This document shows, in pieces, positions 17,192-26,144 of a DNA stretch of 64,000 nucleotides. How positions within the stretch are numbered: the stretch's first letter is position 1; each line of letters begins with the position of its first letter. This stretch comes from Bernardetia sp963719525 (lineage in GTDB: Bacteria > Bacteroidota > Bacteroidia > Cytophagales > Bernardetiaceae): NCBI GenBank assembly GCA_963719525.1, contig CAVRCG010000004.1, positions 2,356,001-2,420,000 of the forward strand, in the 5' to 3' direction. Below the pieces are notes generated by a model, which saw only the letters and a list, made by a program, of their open reading frames with translations, ran no database searches and had not been told where the DNA came from. The position numbers and the translations under genes were made by a program.

Positions 17192-20100
17192 TTACGTAGA
17201 TTTCAATATCACCACTTTCAGGCGTTCGTTGTGCGTATTTAGCATAGGTTGTCAAAGATTTTAGAGCCAAAACAGTACTTTGCGTATTTCCAAAACCACC
17301 ATAAGGCGAACGAGAAGAAACTAAATATTTTACTCCATTTTGCAGAATATTCATTCGTTTTTTATCTGATTTCATAAGTGCAAGAAGAGCTAAAGAAGTC
17401 GTTTCTGCTGTCAGACCCTGACCTGTTGAGCGAGTGATGGAATGTTTTGTTCCTTCCCAAGCTCCAGCATTATCGCCTGTTTCTTTTTGTAGAGAAATAA
17501 GTGTTTCTAGTAATTTCTCTGCACGATTATCATTCAAATTTTGCAGCGTATTTACTACAAGTCCAATTAAATAAGGGTCTTGAGATTTAATTGCATTCTG
17601 ATAAGCTGCTTCTGCTTCTGTTTTAATATCTCTAAAACCTGCTTCGGAAAGTGAATAGGTAATATAAGCATTCGAAATGTCGTCATCTGCGTTTCCAAAA
17701 CTATCCAAAGCCTTCGGATTGCGCTTAAATCCACCTTTTCCATCTTTCCGTTCCATAAGCCAATTGGTCGTTCTGGTTACCATTTGCTCGTCAACCAAAT
17801 TTCCAGTTACGGCTTGCATATCCTTAAATTCCATCAAACCGTAAGCCGTTAGAGCTTCGTGAGCAGGATTTGCGCCAAACCATTCATAACCTTTGTCTTT
17901 CGACTCAAAAGAAATCAAACGTTTATAGCCTTTTTCTGTCAATGCCGTTGCTTTTTCTAAAGCTGCTTGCTGTTCTGCATTCAGATTTTTCTGCGTAGAA
18001 AGATAATCCATTACCAAAAGATTGGGATAAGTAGAAGAAGAAGTTTGTTCAAAACAACCATACGGTTCTCTCAAAATAGATTCAATTCCTGCCAAAAGGT
18101 CGTCCAAAACAGAAGGAAAAGCCGTAAAAGTAGCTTTATTTGTTCCCATTACAGGACTTGTAATTTCGAAAGAATAGGTTTTATCAGCACTTTCTCCAGA
18201 CAGCGCAATCGCAGCAGGAAACCCTTTTGCAAACACTTCAACTTCTTGCTCAAAACGGTCTTGAATGCCATCTTGTCCTACAAATTGAACAATAAATTTT
18301 CCTTTGCCAGCTTCATTTTCAATCAAGAAATCTAAGTTCACGACCTTTGTTTCATTAGGCTGCAAAGTCATTCTATTTTTCCAAGCACTTTCTTTTACAG
18401 GAATCCAAGAAGAAGGATAATCAGCCGAAATCATACCACTAAACTCCTTTTTTGTGTTATTATGTAACTGTAATGGAATAGAAATTTTATCTCCCATTGA
18501 CATAAACAAAGGTAATTTTGTATCCAAGCTAAAAGGTAATTGAGAATAAAAAATACTCTCCGTTCTTCCAATTCCTCCATCGCTTGCAATACCTTCACAG
18601 ATAGCACGAAAAGCAGTAATTTCGTCAGAGAGATAAAACTCTACTTGTGCTTTTCCTTTTGCATCCACTTTTATATTTTGACTCCAAAAAATGGTGCTTC
18701 TAAAATCTGTTCTTGATTTGGATTGATTTTCTGTTTCGTCTTCTTTTTTGGTAGAATAATCAACAACAGGAAAAACTCTAGCACGATGATAAGTGGGAGG
18801 TTTTTTTTCTTCTGCTTTAATTTTTTTCTTCATTCTAGTATCCTCCAGAATTACTACCGTAGAATCCATTCTTGCTTCATTTACTACTTGTTCCTTCTCT
18901 TTTTCTTCAATAGCTTCATTTTGAACGACTGCTATTTTTTCTTCTAGAGCATTATTATTTTCTATTATTTCTTCCTCCATAAAATCAGCTTCTGCACCAA
19001 AAACCATTTCTTCTTCAGCTATATCATTTCTCATTTCTTGCATTGCCATTACAGGAACTGCACCTCCAGCAGCTCTTCTAATAGCTCCTTTTCTTTTTAT
19101 TCTGTCATAATCAAAAAGATTAAGTGAGTATGATTCTGAATAAGTTGTAACGTTTTTGTATGCCTTTTTCGAACTATCTGTAGCTACAAGTGTAATTGGC
19201 TTATAGAGTTTGTAATTTTTAAACTCAAAATACCCTTTATTATCTGTTTTGGTAGAAATAGTTGTACCTTGAATTTCCACTTTTATATTCTTAGCAGGTT
19301 TTCCATTTTCTTTATTTACAGTTCCTGCAATAATTGATTTTTCGGCATCATACTTTAAAGTGATAGACGATTCTTGAATTTGCTCCCAAGTAAATTTTCT
19401 CCAACCGTGCGTAAGCATTAATAAATCTCTAGCTTGTGCAGCTTTTTCTTTCTTATCATCAGAATCTTTTGGAAAATAAAAACGAGGTTCTGTTACTTCT
19501 CCTTTTAGGTCTGCTTCCAATAAAAGATGCGAAAGAATATGGCTAGATTTGTCATCAGCAAACGAAAGAAGTTTGTCATCAACAACAGAAAGCGACAAAT
19601 TGGCTGGCATTGGAATTCCTCTATGGTCAGTAACTTTTATATCTAAAATAACTTTTTCACGAGGTTGATAGTTGTCTTTATTTGATTTTACAGAAATATT
19701 AAGCTGTTTGTCTGTATTCAGAAAAACCAAACGTTCGGCTCTTTCTATTTTTTTAGAATCAAAAAGTGTAAAATTAGCTACTCCAATAGGCATTTCATCA
19801 GTCGGAATATTAATTGAGTTTTCTCCTTTTTTGACAGAAATAGATTTAGTAAAAATAATTTCTCCACGCAACTTTCCAACTAAATAAACCTCTTCCATGA
19901 CAGGCGAATAAATAGAAAACTTTAGATTAGAAGTATCGTACTTTTTTTCTTTATTGGCTTTTGAAACAGGAAAATCTAGTTGCAATCCATACCCAACTTC
20001 TACTGTTTCGGGTAATTTGTAGGTAGATTCTACATTTTTCGGACTTGTAATTTTGGCTGTATAAACTTCTCCTTCTTTTGCTTCAAACTCAAAACTTCCC

Positions 20101-21101
20101 ATTCCTTTATGAAACGATGAAAAACTTGATACTTCTTTACCATTTTTGTTTAAAATAATTCCTTGAACATCAGCAGGTTTTCCAAATTCATCTTTACACC
20201 AAAAGGCTACATTTGATTCTGTACCAGCCAAAATATCTCCTCCTTCTGGAAAAAATTGTAAATCAAAAACAGTATTTGCTAACGGAATAGAACGAGAAAT
20301 AGATTCTGTTTGTCCATTGTGAGAAATCAAAACATTCAAAAGTCCGTCGGCTGTATCTAGTTTTTTTGGAAGGTCGAAAGTAATTACTGTTTTACCCTCT
20401 TTGTCTGTTTTGGTTTTTGCTTTCGAAATTACCTGACCTTTTAGGCTTACTACAAAATCAATATCTTTATCTGCAAGTGCTTCGTTAGTAAGGCTTTGCA
20501 AATCCAAATCTGCATTTACTTTATCGCCAGCACCGTAGGCATCTTTTTGAAAATCTAATTTCATTTTAAGGCGTGGCAAAACTACTTTCTGAACTGTAAT
20601 TTCTTTTTCAAAAATAAGTGGATTGCCGTTTTGTTCTTTTGCATTTTCATCAGAATCTTCTACAACAAAATTTTCTTGCCATTTTGTATAGGCTTTAATT
20701 TTATAGAGTCCTCCTGCTGCATCTTCTCCTAAATCAAATTCTCCAGAAGCTGTTCCTTCTTCCAAAATTACTTGTATCTTTTTGGCTACATTTCCTTTTG
20801 GGTCAATAAATTCGACATGTAAAATATCACTTCGTTTTGAAGGTTTTAGAGTAGTTTCGTCTTGCACATAGGCTTGAAACCAAATCGTTTCAGAAGGTTT
20901 GTAGAATGGTTTGTCAAGATGCAAATACACTCTTTCGGAGCTATATTTCTCTTGAAAAGTAATGTTGTTTTCGATTAATTTTTTGAGCCAATCGCTATCT
21001 TTTCCTCCATTTTTTGAACGAAAACCCCAAAGTGAAAGTGCGCCTGCTGTAATTGCTGCGCCTGCTAATAGATGCCACATACGGAAAAAATTTAGTTTCA
21101 T
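17160..21101 (-). CDS. Bacterial alpha-2-macroglobulin-like protein (MG domains, thioester), frame disrupted near its 3' end
   Basis: A large periplasmic or surface protease-trapping-type protein, 1313 residues in this frame plus about 180 in the next. A signal/anchor (about 8-27) is followed by an MG2-type segment RVYLHLDKPFYKPSETIWFQ (about 58-77), several beta domains, a carboxypeptidase-regulatory-like module (NGKPAKNIKVEIQG, about 610), an acidic low-complexity stretch (about 710-790), the A2M domain starting STIFWSQNIKVDAKGKAQV (about 803), and the alpha/alpha barrel. The latter contains REPYGCFEQTSSS (about 1010-1020), an intact C-x-E-Q thioester motif. No lipobox cysteine is seen and no pbpC lies beside it. 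The last residues of this frame (SNSSL) are out of frame with the real C-terminus. Confidence 0.85.
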   Translation of the reverse strand: MKLNFFRMWHLLAGAAITAGALSLWGFRSKNGGKDSDWLKKLIENNITFQEKYSSERVYLHLDKPFYKPSETIWFQAYVQDETTLKPSKRSDILHVEFIDPKGNVAKKIQVILEEGTASGEFDLGEDAAGGLYKIKAYTKWQENFVVEDSDENAKEQNGNPLIFEKEITVQKVVLPRLKMKLDFQKDAYGAGDKVNADLDLQSLTNEALADKDIDFVVSLKGQVISKAKTKTDKEGKTVITFDLPKKLDTADGLLNVLISHNGQTESISRSIPLANTVFDLQFFPEGGDILAGTESNVAFWCKDEFGKPADVQGIILNKNGKEVSSFSSFHKGMGSFEFEAKEGEVYTAKITSPKNVESTYKLPETVEVGYGLQLDFPVSKANKEKKYDTSNLKFSIYSPVMEEVYLVGKLRGEIIFTKSISVKKGENSINIPTDEMPIGVANFTLFDSKKIERAERLVFLNTDKQLNISVKSNKDNYQPREKVILDIKVTDHRGIPMPANLSLSVVDDKLLSFADDKSSHILSHLLLEADLKGEVTEPRFYFPKDSDDKKEKAAQARDLLMLTHGWRKFTWEQIQESSITLKYDAEKSIIAGTVNKENGKPAKNIKVEIQGTTISTKTDNKGYFEFKNYKLYKPITLVATDSSKKAYKNVTTYSESYSLNLFDYDRIKRKGAIRRAAGGAVPVMAMQEMRNDIAEEEMVFGAEADFMEEEIIENNNALEEKIAVVQNEAIEEKEKEQVVNEARMDSTVVILEDTRMKKKIKAEEKKPPTYHRARVFPVVDYSTKKEDETENQSKSRTDFRSTIFWSQNIKVDAKGKAQVEFYLSDEITAFRAICEGIASDGGIGRTESIFYSQLPFSLDTKLPLFMSMGDKISIPLQLHNNTKKEFSGMISADYPSSWIPVKESAWKNRMTLQPNETKVVNLDFLIENEAGKGKFIVQFVGQDGIQDRFEQEVEVFAKGFPAAIALSGESADKTYSFEITSPVMGTNKATFTAFPSVLDDLLAGIESILREPYGCFEQTSSSTYPNLLVMDYLSTQKNLNAEQQAALEKATALTEKGYKRLISFESKDKGYEWFGANPAHEALTAYGLMEFKDMQAVTGNLVDEQMVTRTTNWLMERKDGKGGFKRNPKALDSFGNADDDISNAYITYSLSEAGFRDIKTEAEAAYQNAIKSQDPYLIGLVVNTLQNLNDNRAEKLLETLISLQKETGDNAGAWEGTKHSITRSTGQGLTAETTSLALLALMKSDKKRMNILQNGVKYLVSSRSPYGGFGNTQSTVLALKSLTTYAKYAQRTPESGDIEIYVNGKKVSNSSL

Positions 21102-21212
21102 GATTGATGTAATATACTAAATAGTAATGAGGTAAATTAAGAAATTTTTATGAATAATGAGTTATGAGTTTCTCTATTTTTTAAGTAAGATGTAGATTGA
21201 ATGAAAATTCCA

Positions 21213-21244
21213 TAAAAAAAGCACAAAAAATTAATTTCGTGCTT
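21213..21244 (-). terminator. Rho-independent terminator after the yfiR-like gene
   Basis: Minus strand AAGCACGAAA...TTTGTGCTT stem followed by seven T, placed between the yfiR-like gene and the macroglobulin-like gene on the same strand. Confidence 0.65.
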
Positions 21245-21276
21245 CCAAATTACGTTGTCGGTATATTATAAATACG

Positions 21277-21888
21277 TTAAGGACAAGCCACAATTCGTTG
21301 TGCCATTCTGAAAAGTCCTACATCAAGACCAAGATTTGATTTTTGTGCAGCTTCGATATTAAGCTCAAAACGATACGGCTTTTTATCTACGGTTACAAAA
21401 TTAATAATTCCACATTGCTCAATAAATCCTTTTAGATTATCTCCAATGGTAAGAGTGGGGTATCTTCTAAAATAATCCAAGATATCACTTAATTTGCTTT
21501 GTTCGGATTTGCTAATATAAATTACTTGACAACCCCACAAATCAGAGGCATTTTTCTTTCTTCGGACACGCAAACCACGACCATTTATTCTGTAATGAGC
21601 CAGAAAAGATTCTAGTTCGTCGCCAAAAGGGTCGTCGCCCAAAATTCCGATTTGTATCATCTCTTTAGGACTTTTGAAGGCTTCAGGAGGAAATTTTGTG
21701 TGTTCGATAAAGTGAATAATAAACCCAATCTTCATTTGCGTTTCTGAATATTGAGCTTGAGAAGGCAAAGTAACAAAGAAAAACGAAAAAGCGAGTAAAA
21801 AAATAACTGTAGCTTTTTGTAAAAATGTAAAAGATAAAACTTTAATCTTATTTCTATATAGTTTTTGCGAGAGTAATTGTATAAACAT
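21277..21888 (-). CDS. YfiR-like (DUF4154) periplasmic protein
   Basis: A 203-residue exported protein: a signal peptide of about 44 residues ends in LPSQAQYS. The mature part shows the DUF4154/YfiR plan: KIGFIIHFIEHTKFPPE, the IQIGILGDDPFG strand, a CQVIYISKSE strand, LTIGDNLKGFIEQCGIINFV and a final FELNIEAAQKSNLGLD helix. In Pseudomonas YfiR is a periplasmic repressor of a diguanylate cyclase; in Bacteroidota the family often sits with sensor kinases. No cyclase or kinase is adjacent here, so its partner is unknown. It is closed by its own terminator. Confidence 0.75.
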   Translation of the reverse strand: MFIQLLSQKLYRNKIKVLSFTFLQKATVIFLLAFSFFFVTLPSQAQYSETQMKIGFIIHFIEHTKFPPEAFKSPKEMIQIGILGDDPFGDELESFLAHYRINGRGLRVRRKKNASDLWGCQVIYISKSEQSKLSDILDYFRRYPTLTIGDNLKGFIEQCGIINFVTVDKKPYRFELNIEAAQKSNLGLDVGLFRMAQRIVACP

Positions 21889-22094
21889 TAAGTAAATTTA
21901 AAATATTTTGGACGTGCTAATAAAAGCGAATAAAAATTACCATAATCTAATGTAATTTAATACGATTTTGGGTTCTGTTTTTAATAGTATTGCAATCTAA
22001 ACTATAAACGCATATCTGACAAATAAAATATATAGTTTATCAAAATCTTTGTGTAATTATATTTTAGAAAATAAGATAGCCAAAAAACAGACCA

Positions 22095-22131
22095 CAAAAA
22101 AAGAGAAGAATTTATGTAATTCTCCTCTTTA
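22095..22131 (-). terminator. Rho-independent terminator after the thioredoxin-SPOR gene
   Basis: AAAGAGAAGAATT (22100-22112) pairs with AATTCTCCTCTTT (22118-22130). On the minus strand the stem is followed by a run of T. Confidence 0.7.
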
Positions 22132-22176
22132 TTTTTCGTAAAACTAATATTTATTTGAATTTTATAAAAGCAAATT

Positions 22177-23133
22177 TTATCTTTTATTTGGATTTTCGCT
22201 TTCAACAGGAGTTTCTATATTTTTCAGTAAATACTTGTCTTTATTATCGTCTGTAATTGGATTAAAATTTTCCAAACTTACTAATATTCCACGCAATCCC
22301 ATTTTTTCTTTCAAATTTTTGTTATACACTTCTGCGTGTTCATAGCTATAAAAAGGACCCAACAAAAGTCTATACAACATTTTTCCATCTACTTCTACAA
22401 AAGTTACTAAGATATTGTCGTGCCAATGAACTTCTAATTCAGAAACATTATTTACTAAGTTTTGGTAATTTTCGAAAACACCTAACTGAATTCCGATAGT
22501 TTTTTCTTCTACTCCATAAGGACGAATACTGAAACGATAAATTTCTTGAATTTCTCCTTCTGTCTGTAATTTTAATGAAAGTTCGGGGTAAGCGGCCTTC
22601 GCAAAAGCAGAAATACGGTCATCTGGTGAGCCTGTTTTGTCTTCGTGTACTTTCAAGCGAGCAATCATTTGTTTAGGACTTAGATACGATGAGATTCTAT
22701 CAATCAGTTTTCCTTGAGGCGTAAAAACCAAGATTTGAGGAAAACTTTTTACATCATATTTTTTGACTACATAATCAGCATACAAAGAAGGAGCTTGCAG
22801 TTTTTGAGCTAAATAACGTTTGACTACATACGACTGTACATATTGGTTTGCAAAAGTAACCGAATCAAATTTGTTTTTGTTGGCGTGAACAAACACAAAA
22901 TACGGTTTGTTTTTCTTTTTGCCTTCTTCTTGCAACTGGTCAAACGAACCTGCAAAGTAAGGCATTTTATTCATTTGCGTTGTTTCAGAAAGAACAATAG
23001 GCTTGTTTTGAGCAAAAGCAGAATTTATACAAATTCCTAATAAAACAAGTAAGGCTATTTTTTTGTAGAAAGGATTTGGCTTAGACAAGCTAAAGTTTAT
23101 TACTTTTGTTAAGATAGTTTTGAAGTAAGACAT
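22177..23133 (-). CDS. Exported thioredoxin-fold protein fused to a C-terminal SPOR-like domain
   Basis: A 318-residue periplasmic protein. The N-terminal 44 residues contain a signal peptide (KKIALLVLLGICINSAFAQ). Residues about 55-170 follow the thioredoxin plan of DUF255/thioredoxin-7 proteins (KPYFVFVHANKNKFDSVTF, then YDVKSFPQILVFTPQGKLI), but the usual W-C-x-x-C is replaced by HANKNKF, so it has no redox cysteines. Residues about 225-305 look like a SPOR repeat (IGIQLGVFENYQNL and LYRLLLGPFYSYEHAEVYNKNL), which binds denuded septal glycan. A redox-dead adaptor recruited to peptidoglycan is a reasonable inference. It is monocistronic. Confidence 0.7.
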   Translation of the reverse strand: MSYFKTILTKVINFSLSKPNPFYKKIALLVLLGICINSAFAQNKPIVLSETTQMNKMPYFAGSFDQLQEEGKKKNKPYFVFVHANKNKFDSVTFANQYVQSYVVKRYLAQKLQAPSLYADYVVKKYDVKSFPQILVFTPQGKLIDRISSYLSPKQMIARLKVHEDKTGSPDDRISAFAKAAYPELSLKLQTEGEIQEIYRFSIRPYGVEEKTIGIQLGVFENYQNLVNNVSELEVHWHDNILVTFVEVDGKMLYRLLLGPFYSYEHAEVYNKNLKEKMGLRGILVSLENFNPITDDNKDKYLLKNIETPVESENPNKR

Positions 23134-23335
23134 AAAAAAGTGAGTTAAGATAAAAAAATTTCTTTATTAATAAATTAAATTATAAAGATAGAAATCAATT
23201 TTGAAGAATCAAGGAGCTTAAAAAATTTATTGCTTTCAAAATCGTTATTTTTATAAACTATAAAAACTATAAAGTGTTTGTAGATTTTGGTAGAAAGTCT
23301 GCACAAAACAGAATTAAAAAGAGTAAGATACAACT

Positions 23336-24523
23336 ATGAGTAATTATTATGATTTGTTAGGAATCCCAAAAACGGCGACTGTACAAGAAATAAAATCTGC
23401 CTATAAAAAAAATGCACTAAAATTTCATCCAGATAGAAATGCAACAAATTCAGATGAATCAAAATTAGCAGAAGAAAGATTTAAGTTGATTAATGAAGCC
23501 TATCAAGTTCTTTCTGACCCATACAAAAAAATGATGTATGACAATCAGTTAGAGTTTGAAGAAGTCAAAAGGCAACAGTATTATAAGCAATATACTTCAA
23601 CTGGAAATTATGGTTCAGATAGCTCTAATTCTCAAAGTGAAGGTTATAATCAAAATACTCAATATCAGCAGCAGCAAGGAACAGGTTATACGTATAGAAG
23701 AAGAGAAACCAAAAAAGAGAAACAACCTACTTTTGTATTTGGGAAAACAGAAATATATATTGTTCTGGGGTTTGCTCTAATGACTGTTTTTGCTTACTTT
23801 TTGATGAATTTTATGAACAGTTATTCCTATGATATGTACATAGAAGAAGCAAAAGTAGCCATAGATGCAGAAGATTTTGCGAGAGCAAATAGAGCATTAG
23901 AAGATGCAAAATCTCAAAAAGAAAAAGATGCAGAAATCAATTATTTGCTTGGAAAAATAGAAGCAGAGTACAAAAAGGATTATGTTGATGCGATTGAATT
24001 TTTTGATAAAGCGATTGCTTACTCTACTGAAGATGAGCCAGAAGTTAGAGCAAAATATTACAAAACAAAAGGCGATACATATTTACTAATGAATGAATAT
24101 TATCAATCCATAGAAGAATATAAAAAAGCTGTTTCTTTGAGTGGTTACGACCAAATAGCGATTATGAATATTGCTGATTTATATCTTGAAAAGCTAAAAG
24201 ATTATAATAAAGCAAGTTTGTATTTTGATGAAATTATAGATAATGAACCTGATTTGGTAGAACCATATATCGGAAAAGCTGTTGCTAAACTGCAAGCAAA
24301 AGATTATCAAGCAATGGGAGAACTTTTGGATAAAGCAATTAAGATTAATCCAAAAAATGCGTATTTATGGTATTACAAAGGTTTCTATTTTTGGGAAAAA
24401 CCTAATCAGAATGCAGAAGAAGGAAAAGCGAAAGATAAAGAAAACGCTTGTGAGAGTTGGAAAATTGCAGTAAGTTATGGAAGTCAAGAATCTCACAAAC
24501 CTTTGAGTAATTATTGTAAATAA
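23336..24523 (+). CDS. Membrane-bound DnaJ-domain protein with TPR repeats
   Basis: A 395-residue J-protein. Residues 1-70 are a complete J domain (NYYDLLGIPKTATVQEIKSAY, with the HPD triad in LKFHPDRNA) that would stimulate an Hsp70. A Q/N/S/Y-rich linker (about 80-125) leads to one membrane segment (YIVLGFALMTVFAYFLMNF, about 140-160). The rest, on the other side of the membrane, is a string of TPR-like helix pairs (DFARANRALEDAKSQ, DAIEFFDKAIAY, QSIEEYKKAVSL, KASLYFDEII, AMGELLDKAIKINP). It lacks the zinc finger and C-terminal domains of true DnaJ. The chagasin-like lipoprotein gene follows directly and may be co-transcribed. Confidence 0.85.
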   Translation: MSNYYDLLGIPKTATVQEIKSAYKKNALKFHPDRNATNSDESKLAEERFKLINEAYQVLSDPYKKMMYDNQLEFEEVKRQQYYKQYTSTGNYGSDSSNSQSEGYNQNTQYQQQQGTGYTYRRRETKKEKQPTFVFGKTEIYIVLGFALMTVFAYFLMNFMNSYSYDMYIEEAKVAIDAEDFARANRALEDAKSQKEKDAEINYLLGKIEAEYKKDYVDAIEFFDKAIAYSTEDEPEVRAKYYKTKGDTYLLMNEYYQSIEEYKKAVSLSGYDQIAIMNIADLYLEKLKDYNKASLYFDEIIDNEPDLVEPYIGKAVAKLQAKDYQAMGELLDKAIKINPKNAYLWYYKGFYFWEKPNQNAEEGKAKDKENACESWKIAVSYGSQESHKPLSNYCK

Positions 24524-24583
24524 ATGTTGTTTATAAGAAGGTTTAAGTCTAAAAAACATTTTTTATTAGAAATTTATACATCG

Positions 24584-24973
24584 ATGAAATTAAAAACACT
24601 CTTCATTCTATTCGTCTTCGTTTTACAAGGTTGTAATTCTATGTCAGGTAAAGCTATCAATGTAGATTTACCAGAAACAAGCCAAACTACTATTCATAAA
24701 CTGAAAGTAGGAGAAGAGATAAGTTTCAAAACAAATGTTCATGGTTCTGTCGGAATGGCAGCAGAACATATTCTTGCAGATGATGGAGTTTTGGAACTGA
24801 AAGAAAGCAAAATTATTTATGACAATCCAAATTTTAAAGGTGCAGGAGGAGATGGAGGAATGAAAAAATTTACTTTTAAAGCACTTACAAAGGGAAAAAC
24901 GAAAGTAATAATACAGAAAATATTTAGAGGAGAACTAGAAAAGGAGATAATTTTGGATATGGAAGTGATATAA
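24584..24973 (+). CDS. Chagasin-like (inhibitor I42) lipoprotein
   Basis: A 129-residue predicted lipoprotein: leader KLKTLFILFVFVLQGC ends in a lipobox. The mature domain resembles the chagasin/amoebiasin family of cysteine-protease inhibitors: KVGEEISFKTNVHG, a loop GSVGMAAEH at the place of the N-P-T-T-G-Y loop, then GGDGGMKKFTFKALTKGKTKVII, which matches the G-G...F.F.A...G...I core. The third inhibitory loop (R-P-W in chagasin) is only weakly represented by IFRGELEKEI. ATG 24584 is chosen over the frame opening at 24524 because it directly precedes the signal. It follows the DnaJ-TPR gene closely and converges with cdsA. Inhibitory activity is an inference. Confidence 0.6.
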   Translation: MKLKTLFILFVFVLQGCNSMSGKAINVDLPETSQTTIHKLKVGEEISFKTNVHGSVGMAAEHILADDGVLELKESKIIYDNPNFKGAGGDGGMKKFTFKALTKGKTKVIIQKIFRGELEKEIILDMEVI

Positions 24974-24997
24974 GTTGACTACAAATCCAACTTTACA

Positions 24998-25864
24998 TCA
25001 CTTCCCAAAAAACTCTTCCATAATAATAGGAACAACTCTCAAAAAAGCTACAATAAAAGGTGCTGCAATCAAAAGTCCGTCAAAGCGATCCAAAAAACCT
25101 CCATGTCCGGGCAAAACAGAGCCAGAGTCTTTTATACTCATACTTCGCTTGAATAATGATTCTACCAAATCTCCATACGTTCCTGCTACGATAATAATTA
25201 ATGAAATCCCTATCCATTGCCACAAAAACAGCGTTTCTTGATAAAAATATCCCCACGTAGTTCCGACAAGTAAAGCCAAAATTCCTCCTCCAATACTTCC
25301 TTCCCACGTCTTTTTGGGAGAAATACGAACGAAAAGTTTGCGTTTTCCAAAGTTTTTGCCAGAAAAATAAGCACCTGTATCATTTGCCCAAAGAATAAAA
25401 AGAGAACCCAAAATTATTTCGTAATAATAATTTTGCCCTTTAAAAACGGCAATATTCAGAAGCGCAAACGGCAGCGCAACATAGATAATTCCTAGAAAAG
25501 TAAAAGCAATATTATGAAACGGTTTTGTTTCTCCTTTTTTGTAGAGTTTGATAAAATAAGCTCCTGAAAGACTTACCAAAAGCAAAATGTAATAATTGGG
25601 ATTGAGTGCAAACCGTTCTATCAAAAAAGATAAGGTAAAAAGAAAAAGACCGTTGAAAGTGCCGAAAGTACGTAAAGGGGAATTTCCATCTAAGCCCAAA
25701 AGTTTGTAAAACTCCCAAAGCGCAAACATACTGATAAAGAAAAAAAGCGAAAAATAAGTCCATTCGCTCCACATAATCGCTGTCAGAATGGTGATTGCTC
25801 CCAAAATTCCTGTAATAAGGCGTTGTTGGAGTTCTGAAAACTTGTCTAAATTTATGCGCATTCT
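24998..25864 (-). CDS. cdsA: Phosphatidate cytidylyltransferase (CDP-diglyceride synthase)
   Basis: Integral membrane enzyme that joins CTP and phosphatidic acid to CDP-diacylglycerol, the branch point of phospholipid synthesis. About 288 residues with many membrane helices (ITGILGAITILTAIMW, YILLLVSLSGAYFI and others). The CDS signature is complete: SLFKRSMSIKDSG followed by LPGHGGFLDRFDGL, containing the essential K-D and D-R-x-D residues. WANDTGAYFSGKNFGK and ISPKKTWEGSIGGG precede it as expected. ATG 25864 is preferred to the earlier frame opening at 25900 because MRINLDKFSELQQRLITG is a typical N-terminus. It ends in TGA, showing that TGA is an ordinary stop here. Confidence 0.93.
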   Translation of the reverse strand, partial: RMRINLDKFSELQQRLITGILGAITILTAIMWSEWTYFSLFFFISMFALWEFYKLLGLDGNSPLRTFGTFNGLFLFTLSFLIERFALNPNYYILLLVSLSGAYFIKLYKKGETKPFHNIAFTFLGIIYVALPFALLNIAVFKGQNYYYEIILGSLFILWANDTGAYFSGKNFGKRKLFVRISPKKTWEGSIGGGILALLVGTTWGYFYQETLFLWQWIGISLIIIVAGTYGDLVESLFKRSMSIKDSGSVLPGHGGFLDRFDGLLIAAPFIVAFLRVVPIIMEEFFGK

Positions 25865-26044
25865 GTATGGATAAGTTTTAAAATTTGATAAAGCAGGCAC
25901 TACATTTATTATAAAAAAGTGTCAAAACCCAACTATAAGAAAATAAGAAACACTAAAACTACATAAAATTAATAAAGCAAAAAAATGATATTTTACTTTT
26001 TTGCTCTTTCTTAAAAGCATTTTTTATAAAAAAGTAAAGTTCTA

Positions 26045-26076
26045 TTTGCAATTTCAAAATTTCTACTGTACTTTTG
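26045..26076 (+). promoter_or_regulatory. Bacteroidota-type promoter of the DUF4856 gene
   Basis: TTTG at 26045-26048 and TACTTTTG at 26069-26076, 20 nt apart, match the TTTG/TAnnTTTG consensus of the phylum's primary sigma factor. The expected transcription start is about 65 nt before the ATG at 26145. Confidence 0.6.
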
Positions 26077-26144
26077 TGTTACTATTTAAAATTAGTCTAA
26101 ATAAACATAGTAATTAAAATTTCTAAAATAAAAACGATATAATT

